A stretch of 64,000 nucleotides of DNA, taken from NCBI RefSeq assembly GCF_029504575.1, contig NZ_JAQFII010000001.1:3603001-3667000 (forward strand), in the 5' to 3' direction. Positions 52,619 through 61,962 of the stretch are shown here, piece after piece. Source of the stretch: Streptomyces sp. SPB162 (GTDB lineage: Bacteria > Actinomycetota > Actinomycetes > Streptomycetales > Streptomycetaceae). Numbering within the stretch: the first letter of the stretch is position 1; every line of letters starts with the position of its first letter. The notes below the pieces were generated by a model that did no database searches, was not told the DNA's origin, and saw nothing but the letters and a program-made list of their open reading frames with translations. The translations under genes and the position numbers were made by a program.

Positions 52619-54868
52619 TCAGGCCAGCAACGCCGGGATCGTCGCCTCGTGCGCCTGCTTCAGCTCACTCAGCGGGATCGTGAACTGGTCCTGGACCTCG
52701 ATCACGTCGCCGTCCACGACACCGATGCGCGCCGCCGGCAGGCCCCGTGCGCCGCACATGTCGTTGAAGCGGAGCTCCTCGCTGCGGGGGACGGCGACGA
52801 CCGCGCGGCCCGCCGACTCGCTGAAGAGCAGGACGAACGGGTCGACGTCGTCAGGGACGACGATCCGGGCGCCCTTGCCGCCGCGCAGGCACGACTCGGT
52901 GACGGCCTGGATGAGGCCGCCGTCCGAGAGGTCGTGTGCGGCGTCGATCATGCCGTCGCGGGAGCCGGAGATGAGGATCTCGCCGAGCAGCCGCTCGCGC
53001 TCCAGGTCCACCTTGGGGGGCAGTCCGCCCAGGTGCTGGTGGATGACCTCGGACCAGGCCGAGCCGCCGAGCTCCTCGGCCGTGTCACCGAGGAGGTACA
53101 GCAGCTGTCCCTCTTCCGCGAACGCCATCGGCGTACGGCGGTTGACGTCGTCGATGACGCCGAGCACCGCGACCACCGGAGTCGGGTGGATGGCGACGTC
53201 GCCGGTCTGGTTGTAGAGCGAGACGTTGCCGCCGGTGACCGGGGTGCCCAGGATCAGGCAGCCGTCGGCCAGACCGCGGGTGGCCTCCGCGAACTGCCAC
53301 ATGACGTCCGGGTCCTCGGGGGAACCGAAGTTGAGGCAGTCCGAGATGGCGAGCGGCTTGGCCCCGGTGGCGGCGACGTTGCGGTACGCCTCCGCCAGCG
53401 CGAGCTGCGCGCCGGTGTACGGGTCGAGCTTGGCGAAGCGGCCGTTGCCGTCGGTGGCGATGGCCACGCCGAGGTTGGTGTCCTCGTCGATGCGGACCAT
53501 GCCCGAGTCCTCGGGGTACGACAGCACCGTGTTGCCCTGCACGAACCGGTCGTACTGGTCGGTGATCCAGGACTTCGACGCCTGGTTCGGCGACGAGACG
53601 AGGGCCAGCACCTGACGGCGCAGTTCGTCGCCGCCCACCGGGCGGGGCAGCTTGTTCGCGTCGTCGGCCTGGAGGGCGTCCTGCCAGGACGGGCGGGCGA
53701 ACGGGCGGTCGTAGACCGGGCCCTCGTGGGCGACGGTGCGCGGCGGGACGTCCACGATCTGCTCGCCGTGCCAGAAGATCTCCAGCCGCTCGCCCTCGGT
53801 CACCTCACCGATGACGGTGGCGATGACGTCCCACTTCTCGCAGATCTCCAGGAAGCGCGCGACCTTCTCCGGCTCGACGATCGCGCACATGCGCTCCTGG
53901 GACTCGCTCATGAGGATTTCCTCGGGCGAGAGGGAGGAGTCGCGCAGGTGGACGGTGTCGAGCTCGACGCGCATGCCGCCGGAACCGGCCGAGGCCAGCT
54001 CGGAGGTGGCGCAGGACAGGCCCGCGCCGCCGAGGTCCTGGATGCCGTTGACGAGGTCGGCCTTGAAGATCTCCAGGGTGCACTCGATGAGGAGCTTCTC
54101 CTGGAACGGGTCGCCGACCTGCACCGCGGGGCGCTTGCTGGGCTTCGCGTCGTCGAAGGTCTCCGAGGCGAGGACCGAAACGCCGCCGATGCCGTCGCCG
54201 CCGGTGCGGGCACCGTAGAGGATGACCTTGTTGCCGGCACCGGACGCCTTGGCGAGGTGGATGTCCTCGTGCTTCATGACGCCGACGCAGAGCGCGTTGA
54301 CCAGCGGGTTGCCCTGGTAGCAGGCGTCGAAGACGACCTCGCCGCCGATGTTCGGCAGGCCGAGGCAGTTGCCGTAGCTGCCGATGCCGGACACGACGCC
54401 GGGCAGCACGCGCTTGGTGTCGGGGTGGTCCGCGGCACCGAAGCGCAGCGGGTCCATGACGGCGATCGGCCGGGCACCCATCGCGAGGATGTCGCGGACG
54501 ATGCCGCCGATGCCGGTGGCCGCGCCCTGGTGGGGCTCGATGTACGAGGGGTGGTTGTGCGACTCGACCTTGAAGGTGACCGCATACCCCTGGCCGACGT
54601 CGACGACGCCCGCGTTCTCGCCGATGCCGACGAGCATGGCGTCGTTCTCGGGGGCCTTCTCGCCGAACTGCTTGAGGTGGACCTTGCTGCTCTTGTACGA
54701 GCAGTGCTCGGACCACATGACGGAGTACATGGCGAGCTCGGCGCCGGTCGGGCGGCGGCCGAGGATCTCGCGGATGCGCGCGTACTCGTCGGGCTTGAGG
54801 CCGAGTTCCGCCCAGGGCTGCTCGGCCTCGGGGGTCTTCTCGGCGTTCGTGACGGTGTCGAGGGTCAT
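52619..54868 (-). CDS. purL: Phosphoribosylformylglycinamidine synthase subunit PurL
   Basis: A 749-residue synthetase subunit that uses ATP and ammonia from PurQ to turn FGAR into FGAM. Motifs are [67 protein letters not shown] and HDLSDGGL. Length is that of the small (Gram-positive) type, which needs separate PurQ and PurS. ATG 54868 overlaps the purQ stop, so it is translationally coupled. Function is certain from motifs. Confidence 0.97.
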   Translation of the reverse strand: MTLDTVTNAEKTPEAEQPWAELGLKPDEYARIREILGRRPTGAELAMYSVMWSEHCSYKSSKVHLKQFGEKAPENDAMLVGIGENAGVVDVGQGYAVTFKVESHNHPSYIEPHQGAATGIGGIVRDILAMGARPIAVMDPLRFGAADHPDTKRVLPGVVSGIGSYGNCLGLPNIGGEVVFDACYQGNPLVNALCVGVMKHEDIHLAKASGAGNKVILYGARTGGDGIGGVSVLASETFDDAKPSKRPAVQVGDPFQEKLLIECTLEIFKADLVNGIQDLGGAGLSCATSELASAGSGGMRVELDTVHLRDSSLSPEEILMSESQERMCAIVEPEKVARFLEICEKWDVIATVIGEVTEGERLEIFWHGEQIVDVPPRTVAHEGPVYDRPFARPSWQDALQADDANKLPRPVGGDELRRQVLALVSSPNQASKSWITDQYDRFVQGNTVLSYPEDSGMVRIDEDTNLGVAIATDGNGRFAKLDPYTGAQLALAEAYRNVAATGAKPLAISDCLNFGSPEDPDVMWQFAEATRGLADGCLILGTPVTGGNVSLYNQTGDVAIHPTPVVAVLGVIDDVNRRTPMAFAEEGQLLYLLGDTAEELGGSAWSEVIHQHLGGLPPKVDLERERLLGEILISGSRDGMIDAAHDLSDGGLIQAVTESCLRGGKGARIVVPDDVDPFVLLFSESAGRAVVAVPRSEELRFNDMCGARGLPAARIGVVDGDVIEVQDQFTIPLSELKQAHEATIPALLA

Positions 54869-55545
54869 GCGTTGACCAGCTTCTTCAGGATCGAGGTGAA
54901 GAATCCGAGGCCGTCGGTGCCACCGGTGCCGATCAGCGGCTCGACGGCGTGCTCGGGGTGCGGCATGAGGCCGACGACGTTGCCCGCGGCGTTGGAGATG
55001 CCGGCGATGTCGCGCAGCGAGCCGTTCGGGTTGACGTCGAGGTAGCGGAAGACCACGCGGCCCTCGGCTTCCAGCTCGTCCAGCGTCCGCTCGTCGGCCA
55101 CGTAGCGGCCGTCGATGTTCTTCAGCGGGATGGAGATCTCCTGGCCGGCCGCGTAGTCGGCGGTCCAGGCGGTGTCCGCGTTCTCCACCCGCAGCTTCTG
55201 GTCGCGGCAGATGAAGTGCAGGTGGTTGTTGCGCAGCATCGCGCCGGGCAGCAGGTGCGACTCGGTCAGCACCTGGAAGCCGTTGCAGATGCCGAGGACC
55301 GGAAGGCCGTCCTTGGCGCCCGCGATGATCGACTCCATGACGGGGGAGAAGCGCGAGATCGCGCCCGCCCGCAGGTAGTCGCCGTAGGAGAAGCCGCCGG
55401 GCAGGACGACCGCGTCGACCTGGTGGAGGTCCTTGTCGCGGTGCCACAGCGGCACCGGCTCGGCACCGGCGACGCGGATCGCGCGCTGGGTGTCGCGGTC
55501 GTCGAGCGTCCCGGGGAAGGTGACGACGCCGACGCGTGCGGTCAC
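54865..55545 (-). CDS. purQ: Phosphoribosylformylglycinamidine synthase subunit PurQ (glutaminase)
   Basis: A 226-residue class I glutaminase that supplies ammonia to PurL. The nucleophile Cys is in [13 protein letters not shown] and the His/Glu pair in [11 protein letters not shown]. It begins GTG 55545, overlapping the purS stop, and ends in a four-base overlap with purL, so purS-purQ-purL is one operon. The order purS-purQ-purL is the usual one in actinobacteria. Confidence 0.97.
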   Translation of the reverse strand: MTARVGVVTFPGTLDDRDTQRAIRVAGAEPVPLWHRDKDLHQVDAVVLPGGFSYGDYLRAGAISRFSPVMESIIAGAKDGLPVLGICNGFQVLTESHLLPGAMLRNNHLHFICRDQKLRVENADTAWTADYAAGQEISIPLKNIDGRYVADERTLDELEAEGRVVFRYLDVNPNGSLRDIAGISNAAGNVVGLMPHPEHAVEPLIGTGGTDGLGFFTSILKKLVNA

Positions 55546-55787
55546 GATTCCACCTTCACGATGAAGTCCTCGATGACGGTGTTGGCAAGGAAGGTTTCGG
55601 CCATCTCCCGGACGCGGGCGAGGACGGCGTCGTCAACCGGCCCCTCCACCTCCAGTTCGAATCGCTTTCCCTGGCGGACGTCCGCGATCCCTTCGAACCC
55701 GAGACGCGGCAGTGCGCGATGCACAGCCTGGCCCTGGGGGTCGAGGATCTCCGGCTTGAGCATGACGTCGACTACGACGCGTGCCAC
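55542..55787 (-). CDS. purS: Phosphoribosylformylglycinamidine synthase subunit PurS
   Basis: An 81-residue accessory subunit that bridges PurL and PurQ. The conserved start is [20 protein letters not shown] and the end is FIVKVES. The GTG at 55787 was chosen because CGGGAG is then about 6 nt upstream; another GTG at 55793 would overlap it. It is the first gene of the purSQL operon. Confidence 0.94.
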   Translation of the reverse strand: MARVVVDVMLKPEILDPQGQAVHRALPRLGFEGIADVRQGKRFELEVEGPVDDAVLARVREMAETFLANTVIEDFIVKVES

Positions 55788-56140
55788 TGGCACTCCCGGT
55801 GTTGTGGTGGTGCGTGAAGTGACTTCAGCGTACCCGCCACAAAAATCTACGCGGGTAGATATACCGTTCTCCGACGGTTGTCGCTCATCACGTTTAAGTA
55901 TCGGCCGTCCGATTCCCTAGGGGATGCGATTCAAGAAACGTAGGGTCCCATTGCGGCGGGACACGCGGAGGAATAATCCTCCGGCTTCCCGGCGTAATGC
56001 ATGGCATCGTACAAATGAAAACTTATTGTCCCCGACTTCTCGGCTTCATCTCATCGGCCCAGCTCAACCGTTGATCAGTGGCGATCGGCGGGAGCCAGGA
56101 AGCCGACGGAAGCCGATTCCGCACGAAAGGACCGACACCC
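55788..56140. other. Divergent purSQL / lsr2 promoter region
   Basis: About 350 bases, AT-richer than average at 55840-56040. It holds the purS promoter signals described separately. No coding frame is supported. Confidence 0.6.
55815..55860 (-). promoter_or_regulatory. purSQL promoter with two palindromes
   Basis: On the minus strand a -10-like TACGCT (complement of 55827-55832) precedes the purS start. A near-perfect palindrome TGAAGTGACTTCA (55815-55827) overlaps the expected start site, and ATCTAC...GTAGAT (55845-55860, 4-base gap) lies just upstream. These could be operators for purine-dependent or other control. Confidence 0.45.
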
Positions 56141-56458
56141 ATGGCGCAGCGCGTAGTGGTCAGCCTCTCCGACGATCTCGACGGCGGCGAGGCAGCGGAG
56201 ACGATCGTTTTCGGCATCGACGGAAAGTCCTTCGAGATCGACCTGTCGGCCGTCAATGCCGACAAGCTGCGGAGCGCCCTGTCGCCGTATGTCGGCGCCG
56301 GCCGGAAGCACGCCCGCTCGGGAAAGGTCTACCAGCGCACGGCCGTCGCGCCCGACCCGGCCGCGGTGCGCGCGTGGGCCCGGTCGAACGGCTTCGACGT
56401 GCCGCCGCGCGGCCGCATCCCGAAGAAGGTCTACGAGGCGTTCAACGAAGCGAGTTGA
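56141..56458 (+). CDS. lsr2: Nucleoid-associated protein Lsr2
   Basis: A 105-residue H-NS-like protein that binds AT-rich and foreign DNA and silences specialised-metabolite genes. The N-terminal dimerisation domain starts MAQRVVVSLSDDLDGGEAAE, and the C-terminal DNA-binding part has the AT-hook-like RGR in VPPRGRIPKKV (about 88-98). ATG 56141 is the natural start. A moderate ribosome binding site (AAAGGA) is 9-13 nt upstream. It sits divergently from purSQL. Confidence 0.95.
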   Translation: MAQRVVVSLSDDLDGGEAAETIVFGIDGKSFEIDLSAVNADKLRSALSPYVGAGRKHARSGKVYQRTAVAPDPAAVRAWARSNGFDVPPRGRIPKKVYEAFNEAS

Positions 56459-56644
56459 GCCGGCGGGCCGGCCCGCACGGGTCGGCGGCCGGTTCTGCGC
56501 GAGCCGCCGGCCGATCTTGCGCGAGCGGACGAGTGAACCGGCCGCGACCTGCCGCCCTACCGACTGGACAGGCACCCCCTGTGTTCCGCTAGTGTTTGGA
56601 GCGCGCCGAGGGCCGGGTCGAAAGACCGGGTCTTCGATAGTCAC

Positions 56645-56716
56645 GCGGGTGTAGCTCAGTAGTAGAGCGCCCCCCTTCCAGGGGGGAGGCGCAGTGTGCG
56701 ATCCCTGTCACCCGCT
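56645..56716 (+). tRNA. tRNA-Gly (anticodon UCC)
   Basis: A 72-nt cloverleaf with acceptor GCGGGTG/CACCCGC and anticodon loop CUUCCAG. Confidence 0.92.
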
Positions 56717-56774
56717 CTGACTGTTCTGACCGGTCCAATGGATCGGGTAGAGTAGTCCTGCGCAAGAGCGCGGC

Positions 56775-56847
56775 GCGGACGTAGCTCAGTTGGTAGAGCG
56801 CAACCTTGCCAAGGTTGAGGTCGCCAGTTCGAACCTGGTCGTCCGCT
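56775..56847 (+). tRNA. tRNA-Gly (anticodon GCC), copy 1
   Basis: A 73-nt cloverleaf with acceptor GCGGACG/CGTCCGC, anticodon loop UUGCCAA and T-arm CCAGTTCGAACCTGG. Identical to the copy at 60789. Confidence 0.95.
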
Positions 56848-56855
56848 CAGTTCAA

Positions 56856-56897
56856 TGAAGTCCCCGGTCGGATCCTCGACCGGGGACTTCATTGTTT
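56856..56897 (+). terminator. Terminator after tRNA-Gly copy 1
   Basis: TGAAGTCCCCGGTCG (56856-56870) pairs with 56877-56891. TTGTTTT follows. Confidence 0.93.
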
Positions 56898-57020
56898 TCG
56901 TCTTCCCGTTGCCTTCCCAACACCTTCCCAGCACCTCCGTCGGCCTCTCATGACATTCGTCATCAATGCCGATGACAGCGCGCACTGACGTCACGTCCCC
57001 GCCGGCGGAACGCTGGATAT

Positions 57021-57947
57021 ATGGACACGTACAGCGGGGACACCCACGACAAGGTGATCGATGTCGCCGGATTGCGCCGCCGGTATGACGGCCGGTTCGA
57101 GGCGGTGCGGGGAGTGACGTTCACGGTGGCGCGCGGCGAGCTCTTCGCGCTGCTGGGGACCAACGGAGCGGGCAAGACGTCCACGGTCGAGGTGTTGGAG
57201 GGGCTGGCCCGGCCGAGCGCCGGCCAGGTCAGGGTGCTGGGGCACGATCCCTACCGGGAACGGGCGCTGGTGCGGCCGCGGGTGGGCGTCATGCTCCAGG
57301 AGGGCGGCTTTCCCGCCGACCTGACAGTGGCTGAAACCGCTCGCATGTGGGCGGGCTGCACGAGCGGCGCCCGGCCCGTCGGGGAGGCGCTGGACATGGT
57401 CGGCCTCGGCGGCCGCCACAAGGTGCGCGTCAAGCAGCTGTCGGGCGGTGAACGGCGGCGCCTGGACCTGTCGATGGCGCTGCTCGGCCGCCCCGAGGTG
57501 CTCTTCCTGGACGAACCGACCACCGGACTGGACGCGGAGGGCCGGCACGAGACCCAGCGGCTGGTGCGCGAGCTGCGGGACCAGGGCACGACCGTCCTGC
57601 TCACCACGCACTACCTGGAGGAGGCCGAAGGCCTCGCCGACCGGCTGGCGATCATGCGCGACGGGCAAATCGTCGCGACCGGCACGCCCGCCGAGGTGAC
57701 GGCGGCCCGGCCGGCCCGGATCCACTTCACCCTGCCGGAGGGGGTCACTCCGGACCGGCTGCCGCTGTCCGTCCCGTCGGCCGCCGACGGGCGCCGGATC
57801 GAGGTGCGCACGCAGCGGCTCCAGGAGGACCTGCTGGAACTGCTGACGTGGGCGCGCGACCGGGACGTGACGCTCCTTGGACTGGACGCGCGGACCGCGT
57901 CGCTGGAAGAGGCGTTCATGGACATCGCGAAGGGGGACACACGATGA
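57021..57947 (+). CDS. ABC transporter ATP-binding protein
   Basis: A 308-residue ATPase that powers a drug- or lipid-type exporter. Walker A GTNGAGKT, Q-loop GVMLQEGG, signature LSGGERRR and Walker B VLFLDEPTTGLD are all present; the last 80 residues (HFTLPEGVTPDRLP onward) form the accessory domain of the exporter ATPases. It overlaps the permease gene by four bases (ATGA). No Shine-Dalgarno is seen before the ATG, so the start may be leaderless. A two-component system follows in the same operon and likely senses the transported agent. Confidence 0.92.
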   Translation: MDTYSGDTHDKVIDVAGLRRRYDGRFEAVRGVTFTVARGELFALLGTNGAGKTSTVEVLEGLARPSAGQVRVLGHDPYRERALVRPRVGVMLQEGGFPADLTVAETARMWAGCTSGARPVGEALDMVGLGGRHKVRVKQLSGGERRRLDLSMALLGRPEVLFLDEPTTGLDAEGRHETQRLVRELRDQGTTVLLTTHYLEEAEGLADRLAIMRDGQIVATGTPAEVTAARPARIHFTLPEGVTPDRLPLSVPSAADGRRIEVRTQRLQEDLLELLTWARDRDVTLLGLDARTASLEEAFMDIAKGDTR

Positions 57948-58813
57948 GCACGGGCACGGGCACGGGGACCGTAGCGGGCACCGGAACGGGCACGGGCACC
58001 GGAACGCTGGAGGGGACGGGCACGATGCGCGCGGTGGACGTGGACGCCAGGACCGGGAGCGGCAGCCGGCTGCTGGCCCTCGGGCGGGCGGAGCTCACCC
58101 TGCTGTGGCGCAACCGGACAGCGCTGTACACCGCGCTGCTGCTGCCGGTCGCCATGGTCTGGGCGACGCGCTCGGTGATCCCGGCCGACGACCTCAGGGA
58201 AGCCGGGCTGACCCGCAACGCCCAGACGATGAGCGGCGGCATCGGCGTCATCCTGCTCCTCGTCGTCTACTACAACCTGGTGACCGCGTACGTGGCGCGG
58301 CGCGAGGAGCTGGTGCTCAAGCGGCTGCGGACCGGGGAGGTGTCGGACCTGGAGATCCTGGCCGGGACGGCGCTCCCCGCGGTGGCCGTGGCGCTCGCGC
58401 AGTGCGCGGCACTGGTCCTGACGGGTGCGGTGCTGCTGGACCTGCCGGCTCCCCGGCGGCCCGAACTGCTGGTCGCGGGCGTGCTGGCGGGGGTGCTCCT
58501 GCTGGCCGCGCTGGCAGCGGTCTCGACCGTCTTCACCCGGAGTGTGGAGGTGGCGCAGCTGACCACCCTGCCGCTGTTCATGGCGTCGCTCCTCGGTTCC
58601 GGGCTCTTCGTCCCGGTGGATCTGCTGCCCGACCACGTCGCCGCCGTGTGCGGGCTGCTGCCCGTCACCCCCGTCACCGACCTCGTACGGTTCGGCTGGC
58701 TGGGCGGCGCCGGGGCGGCCGAGGTGCTGCGCACGCTGGGCCTGGCGGTGGCCTGGGCAGCGCTCGCGGTGTTTGCTGTACGCCGGTGGTTCCGCTGGGA
58801 ACCGCGCCGCTGA
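57944..58813 (+). CDS. ABC-2 type transporter permease
   Basis: A 289-residue membrane protein of six or so helices that forms the channel for the ATPase just upstream. Helices include GIGVILLLVVYYNLVTAYVA and ALAQCAALVLTGAVLLDL; the motif LPDHVAAVCGLLPVTPV lies before the last helix. The N-terminal 27 residues are Gly/Thr repeats (MSTGTGTGTVAGTGTGTGT), encoded by ACGGGC-type DNA repeats, and ATG 58024 would avoid them. The overlap ATGA supports 57944 as the start used in translation. Confidence 0.87.
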   Translation: MSTGTGTGTVAGTGTGTGTGTLEGTGTMRAVDVDARTGSGSRLLALGRAELTLLWRNRTALYTALLLPVAMVWATRSVIPADDLREAGLTRNAQTMSGGIGVILLLVVYYNLVTAYVARREELVLKRLRTGEVSDLEILAGTALPAVAVALAQCAALVLTGAVLLDLPAPRRPELLVAGVLAGVLLLAALAAVSTVFTRSVEVAQLTTLPLFMASLLGSGLFVPVDLLPDHVAAVCGLLPVTPVTDLVRFGWLGGAGAAEVLRTLGLAVAWAALAVFAVRRWFRWEPRR

Positions 58814-58833
58814 CCAGGCCCAGGGGGACGACC

Positions 58834-60105
58834 GTGGCAAAGCTGACGGGATGGTGGGAGGGGCGCAGCGATCCGGCCCGCTTCGAGCTCTACACGCGGT
58901 GGTCGCTCTACTCCTTCGCGGCGATCGAGATCTTCCTCGTCCTCGGCGCGGTGCAGCGCTCCGACAGCCCGACGGGTGCGCGCGTCGTCCTGTGGGCGCT
59001 GCTGGGGCAGTCCGTGCTGTGCGGGGTGCTGGTCTCGCGGGTGCTGGACTGGGCGCTGGGCCGCCGTGAGCGGCCGACCGGGCTGCTCGCCGTCCTCGGC
59101 GGGGTGACGGCCCTCGCGGTCCTGTTCGTCGTGGTCCTGCGGGCGCGGGGCACGCTGTCACCGGGCGGCGAGGCGGTCCAGATCATCATCGGCTTCACCA
59201 GCTTCGCGATCGGCCCCGCGGTGCTGAACATCCGCCGACCGCGGTGGATCCTGCTGCTCATCGCGGGCACGGCCGCGCTGGTGGCGGCGCTCTCCGCGGT
59301 GGCGGGACTGCCCGGGGCCGAGACCTTGGGCTACGCCGTATCCGTGGCGGCGGGGGGCGCGGGCATGGCGTTCACCTTCCGCGGCTCCGCGTGGATCCTG
59401 GTCGTCGTGTGGGAATTGGACGCGGCCCGGGAGGCGCAGTCCCGGCTGGCGGTCGCGGAGGAGCGGCTGCGGTTCGGCCGGGACCTGCACGATGTGATGG
59501 GGCGCAACCTGTCGGTGATCGCGCTCAAGAGCGAACTGGCCGTCCAACTAGCCCAGCGGGGGCGACCGGAGGCCGTCGAGCAGATGGTCGAGGTGCAGCG
59601 CATCGCGCGCGAGTCGCAGCGCGAGGTGCGCGAGGTCGTCCGCGGCTACCGGTCGGCGGATCTGCAGGTGGAGTTGGCGGGCGCGCTGTCGGTACTGCGG
59701 GCCGCGGGCGTCGACTGCCGTGCCGAGGGCGACGACGGGACGACGCTGTCGCCCGCCGTCCAGTCCGTGATCGCCTGGGTGGTCCGCGAGGGCACCACCA
59801 ACGTGCTGCGGCACGGGGACGCCCGCAGCTGCGTCATCCGGCTGCTGGTCCCGCCGTCCGGTCCCGCCGTCCTGACCATGGAGAACGACGGGGCGGCCGA
59901 CGACATCGCGGCGGCCGGTCCGACGGGTCCGGGGACGGGGCTGACCGGGCTGCGCGAGCGCGTCGGCGCGCTGGGTGGCACGCTCACGGCCGAGCCGGAC
60001 GCGGGCGGGGTCTTCCGGTTGACCGCGCGCGTGCCGCTGCCACGCGCCGCCGGCATCCGGGACACCCAGGCCCTTGGTTCACCGAGCACGGAAGGCGCCG
60101 CATGA
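58834..60105 (+). CDS. DesK-type sensor histidine kinase
   Basis: A 423-residue membrane kinase. Six transmembrane helices fill residues about 25-190. The phosphoacceptor His (about 219) is in FGRDLHDVMGRNLS of the HisKA_3 type, and the ATPase domain is marked by VREGTTNVLRHGD and GTGLTGLRERVGALGG. It phosphorylates the regulator encoded next. GTG 58834 has AGGGGGAC upstream. It lies in one operon with the ABC exporter genes, so the exporter may be induced through this sensor. Confidence 0.92.
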   Translation: MAKLTGWWEGRSDPARFELYTRWSLYSFAAIEIFLVLGAVQRSDSPTGARVVLWALLGQSVLCGVLVSRVLDWALGRRERPTGLLAVLGGVTALAVLFVVVLRARGTLSPGGEAVQIIIGFTSFAIGPAVLNIRRPRWILLLIAGTAALVAALSAVAGLPGAETLGYAVSVAAGGAGMAFTFRGSAWILVVVWELDAAREAQSRLAVAEERLRFGRDLHDVMGRNLSVIALKSELAVQLAQRGRPEAVEQMVEVQRIARESQREVREVVRGYRSADLQVELAGALSVLRAAGVDCRAEGDDGTTLSPAVQSVIAWVVREGTTNVLRHGDARSCVIRLLVPPSGPAVLTMENDGAADDIAAAGPTGPGTGLTGLRERVGALGGTLTAEPDAGGVFRLTARVPLPRAAGIRDTQALGSPSTEGAA

Positions 60106-60755
60106 CGCATCGACCCGGAACCGTTGTAGCCGCCGGGACCGGCGGGGCGCGCGTGCGCGTGCTGCTCGCCGACGACGAGCACCTCATCCGGGGCGCGCTG
60201 GCCGCGCTGCTGTCCTACGAGGACGACATCCTCGTCGTCGCCGAGGCCGCCTCCGGACCCGAGGCGCTCGCCATGGCGCGGGCCCACCGGCCGGACGTCG
60301 CGGTACTGGATCTGGAGATGCCGGGCGCCGACGGTGTGGCGGTCGCCACATCCCTGCGGGCCGAACTGCCCGGCTGCCGGACGATGATCGTGACCGGCCA
60401 CGGGCGTCCCGGCCACCTGAAGCGGGCCCTCACGGCCGGGGTCAGGGGGTTCGTCCCCAAGACCGTTTCCGCCCAGCGGCTCGCGGAGATCATCCGCACG
60501 GTGCACGCCGGAGGCCGTTACGTGGACCCGGAGTTGGCGGCCGACGCGATCAGCGCCGGGGACTCCCCGCTGACCGTCCGCGAGGCCGAGGTCCTCGACC
60601 TCGCGGCGGACGGCGCGCCGATCGCGGAGATCGCCCGGCGGGCCGCGCTGTCGCAGGGGACGGTGCGCAACTACCTCTCCTCCGCCGCCGCGAAACTCTC
60701 GGCGGAGAACCGTCACGAGGCCGCGCGCATCGCCCGGGAGCGCGGTTGGGTATAG
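60102..60755 (+). CDS. NarL/FixJ-type response regulator
   Basis: A 217-residue transcription factor partner of the kinase. The receiver domain begins RVRVLLADDEHLIRGAL, with the phosphorylated Asp near residue 70 in VAVLDLEMPGADG. The C-terminal LuxR-type HTH is LTVREAEVLDLAADGAPIAE and AALSQGTVRNYL. The ATGA overlap at 60102 couples it to the kinase. The gene's stop overlaps a -10-like sequence for the tRNA downstream. Confidence 0.94.
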   Translation: MTHRPGTVVAAGTGGARVRVLLADDEHLIRGALAALLSYEDDILVVAEAASGPEALAMARAHRPDVAVLDLEMPGADGVAVATSLRAELPGCRTMIVTGHGRPGHLKRALTAGVRGFVPKTVSAQRLAEIIRTVHAGGRYVDPELAADAISAGDSPLTVREAEVLDLAADGAPIAEIARRAALSQGTVRNYLSSAAAKLSAENRHEAARIARERGWV

Positions 60756-60756
60756 T
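60751..60756 (+). promoter_or_regulatory. -10 (TATAGT) for tRNA-Gly copy 2
   Basis: TATAGT overlaps the response regulator stop codon and lies about 33 bases before the tRNA. No clear -35 is seen. Confidence 0.5.
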
Positions 60757-60788
60757 GGCTCTCGCGCAACGCACACAGCGGGCGCGAC

Positions 60789-60861
60789 GCGGACGTAGCT
60801 CAGTTGGTAGAGCGCAACCTTGCCAAGGTTGAGGTCGCCAGTTCGAACCTGGTCGTCCGCT
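60789..60861 (+). tRNA. tRNA-Gly (anticodon GCC), copy 2
   Basis: Identical to the 73-nt copy at 56775-56847. The two copies flank the ABC/two-component operon. Confidence 0.95.
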
Positions 60862-60870
60862 CAGCGATAC

Positions 60871-60904
60871 GAAGGCCCCGGTGGATTCCTCCGCCGGGGC
60901 CTTC
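60871..60904 (+). terminator. Terminator after tRNA-Gly copy 2
   Basis: GAAGGCCCCGG (60871-60881) pairs with 60894-60904. It lies between the tRNA and the convergent purC. Confidence 0.85.
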
Positions 60905-60958
60905 ATCGTGTTCCGGGGGGCGGTGCCCGGCCGCGCGTCGCGCGGCCGGGACGAGTCC

Positions 60959-61858
60959 TCAGGACCAGGGCGTGCCGGTGAGGCGCTCGTAGGCCTCGAC
61001 GTACTTGGCGCGGGACTGCTCGATGATCTCGGCGGGCAGCGGCGGCGGGGGCAGTTCGCTGTTCTTGTCCCAGCCGGAGGCGGGGGACGTCAGCCAGTCG
61101 CGGATGAACTGCTTGTCGAAGGACGGCTGGGCGTGGCCCGGCTCCCACTGGTCGGCCGGCCAGAAGCGCGAGGAGTCCGGGGTGAGCACCTCGTCGGCGA
61201 TGACGAGCTCGTCACCGTCGAAGCCGAACTCGAACTTGGTGTCCGCCAGGATGATGCCGCGGTCGCGGGCGACATCGCGGGCCCGGCCGTAGACCGCCAG
61301 GGTCGTCTGACGCAGCAGGGCCGCGGTCTCGGCGCCGACCTGGCGGGCCACCTCCTCGTAGGAGACGTTCTCGTCGTGCTCACCGACCTCGGCCTTGGTG
61401 GCGGGCGTGAAGATCGGCGCGGGCAGCTCGGAGCCGTCGACGAGGCCCTCGGGCAGCGCGAGGCCGCAGACCGTGCGGTGCTTCTCGTACTCGACGAGGC
61501 CGGAGCCGGTGAGGTAGCCGCGGGCCACGCACTCCACCGGGATCATCCGCAGCGACTTGCAGATCATGGTGCGGCCGGCCCAGTCGGCGGGGGCGCCGTC
61601 CGGCACGTCGGTGGAGATGACGTGGTTCGGCACCAGATCGGCGAGCTGGTCGAACCACCACAGCGACAGCTGGGTGAGGATCCGGCCCTTATCGGGGACC
61701 TCGGTGGGCACCACCCAGTCGTACACGGACGTGCGGTCACTGGCCACCATCACCAGCTCACCGGCCGCGTTCTGGTACAGGTCACGGACCTTCCCGGTGT
61801 GCAGATGCACCAGTCCCGGTACCTGGACGGGTTCAGGTTTCTCGACGAATCCGGACAT
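60959..61858 (-). CDS. purC: SAICAR synthase PurC
   Basis: A 299-residue ligase that joins aspartate to CAIR in purine synthesis using ATP. Motifs are HTGKVRDLYQ, VASDRTSVYDWV, MIPVECVARGYLTGSG and DTKFEFGFDGDELVIADEVL. ATG 61858 starts it. It is a single gene in this window, separate from the purSQL and purFM blocks. Function is certain. Confidence 0.97.
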   Translation of the reverse strand: MSGFVEKPEPVQVPGLVHLHTGKVRDLYQNAAGELVMVASDRTSVYDWVVPTEVPDKGRILTQLSLWWFDQLADLVPNHVISTDVPDGAPADWAGRTMICKSLRMIPVECVARGYLTGSGLVEYEKHRTVCGLALPEGLVDGSELPAPIFTPATKAEVGEHDENVSYEEVARQVGAETAALLRQTTLAVYGRARDVARDRGIILADTKFEFGFDGDELVIADEVLTPDSSRFWPADQWEPGHAQPSFDKQFIRDWLTSPASGWDKNSELPPPPLPAEIIEQSRAKYVEAYERLTGTPWS

Positions 61859-61962
61859 GGGTCCTCCCCACTCGGTGGCTCAGCTCCCGATTCTCCCGTA
61901 CGGAAGAGGGTGCGACCCGACAGGGTGTGCGGCCGGAGCGGACCTACGGGTCCTGCCGGAAC

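Noticed and set aside
52649..55045. 800-codon plus-strand frame opposite purL
   Set aside because: Antisense of purL; codon bias follows the purL strand.
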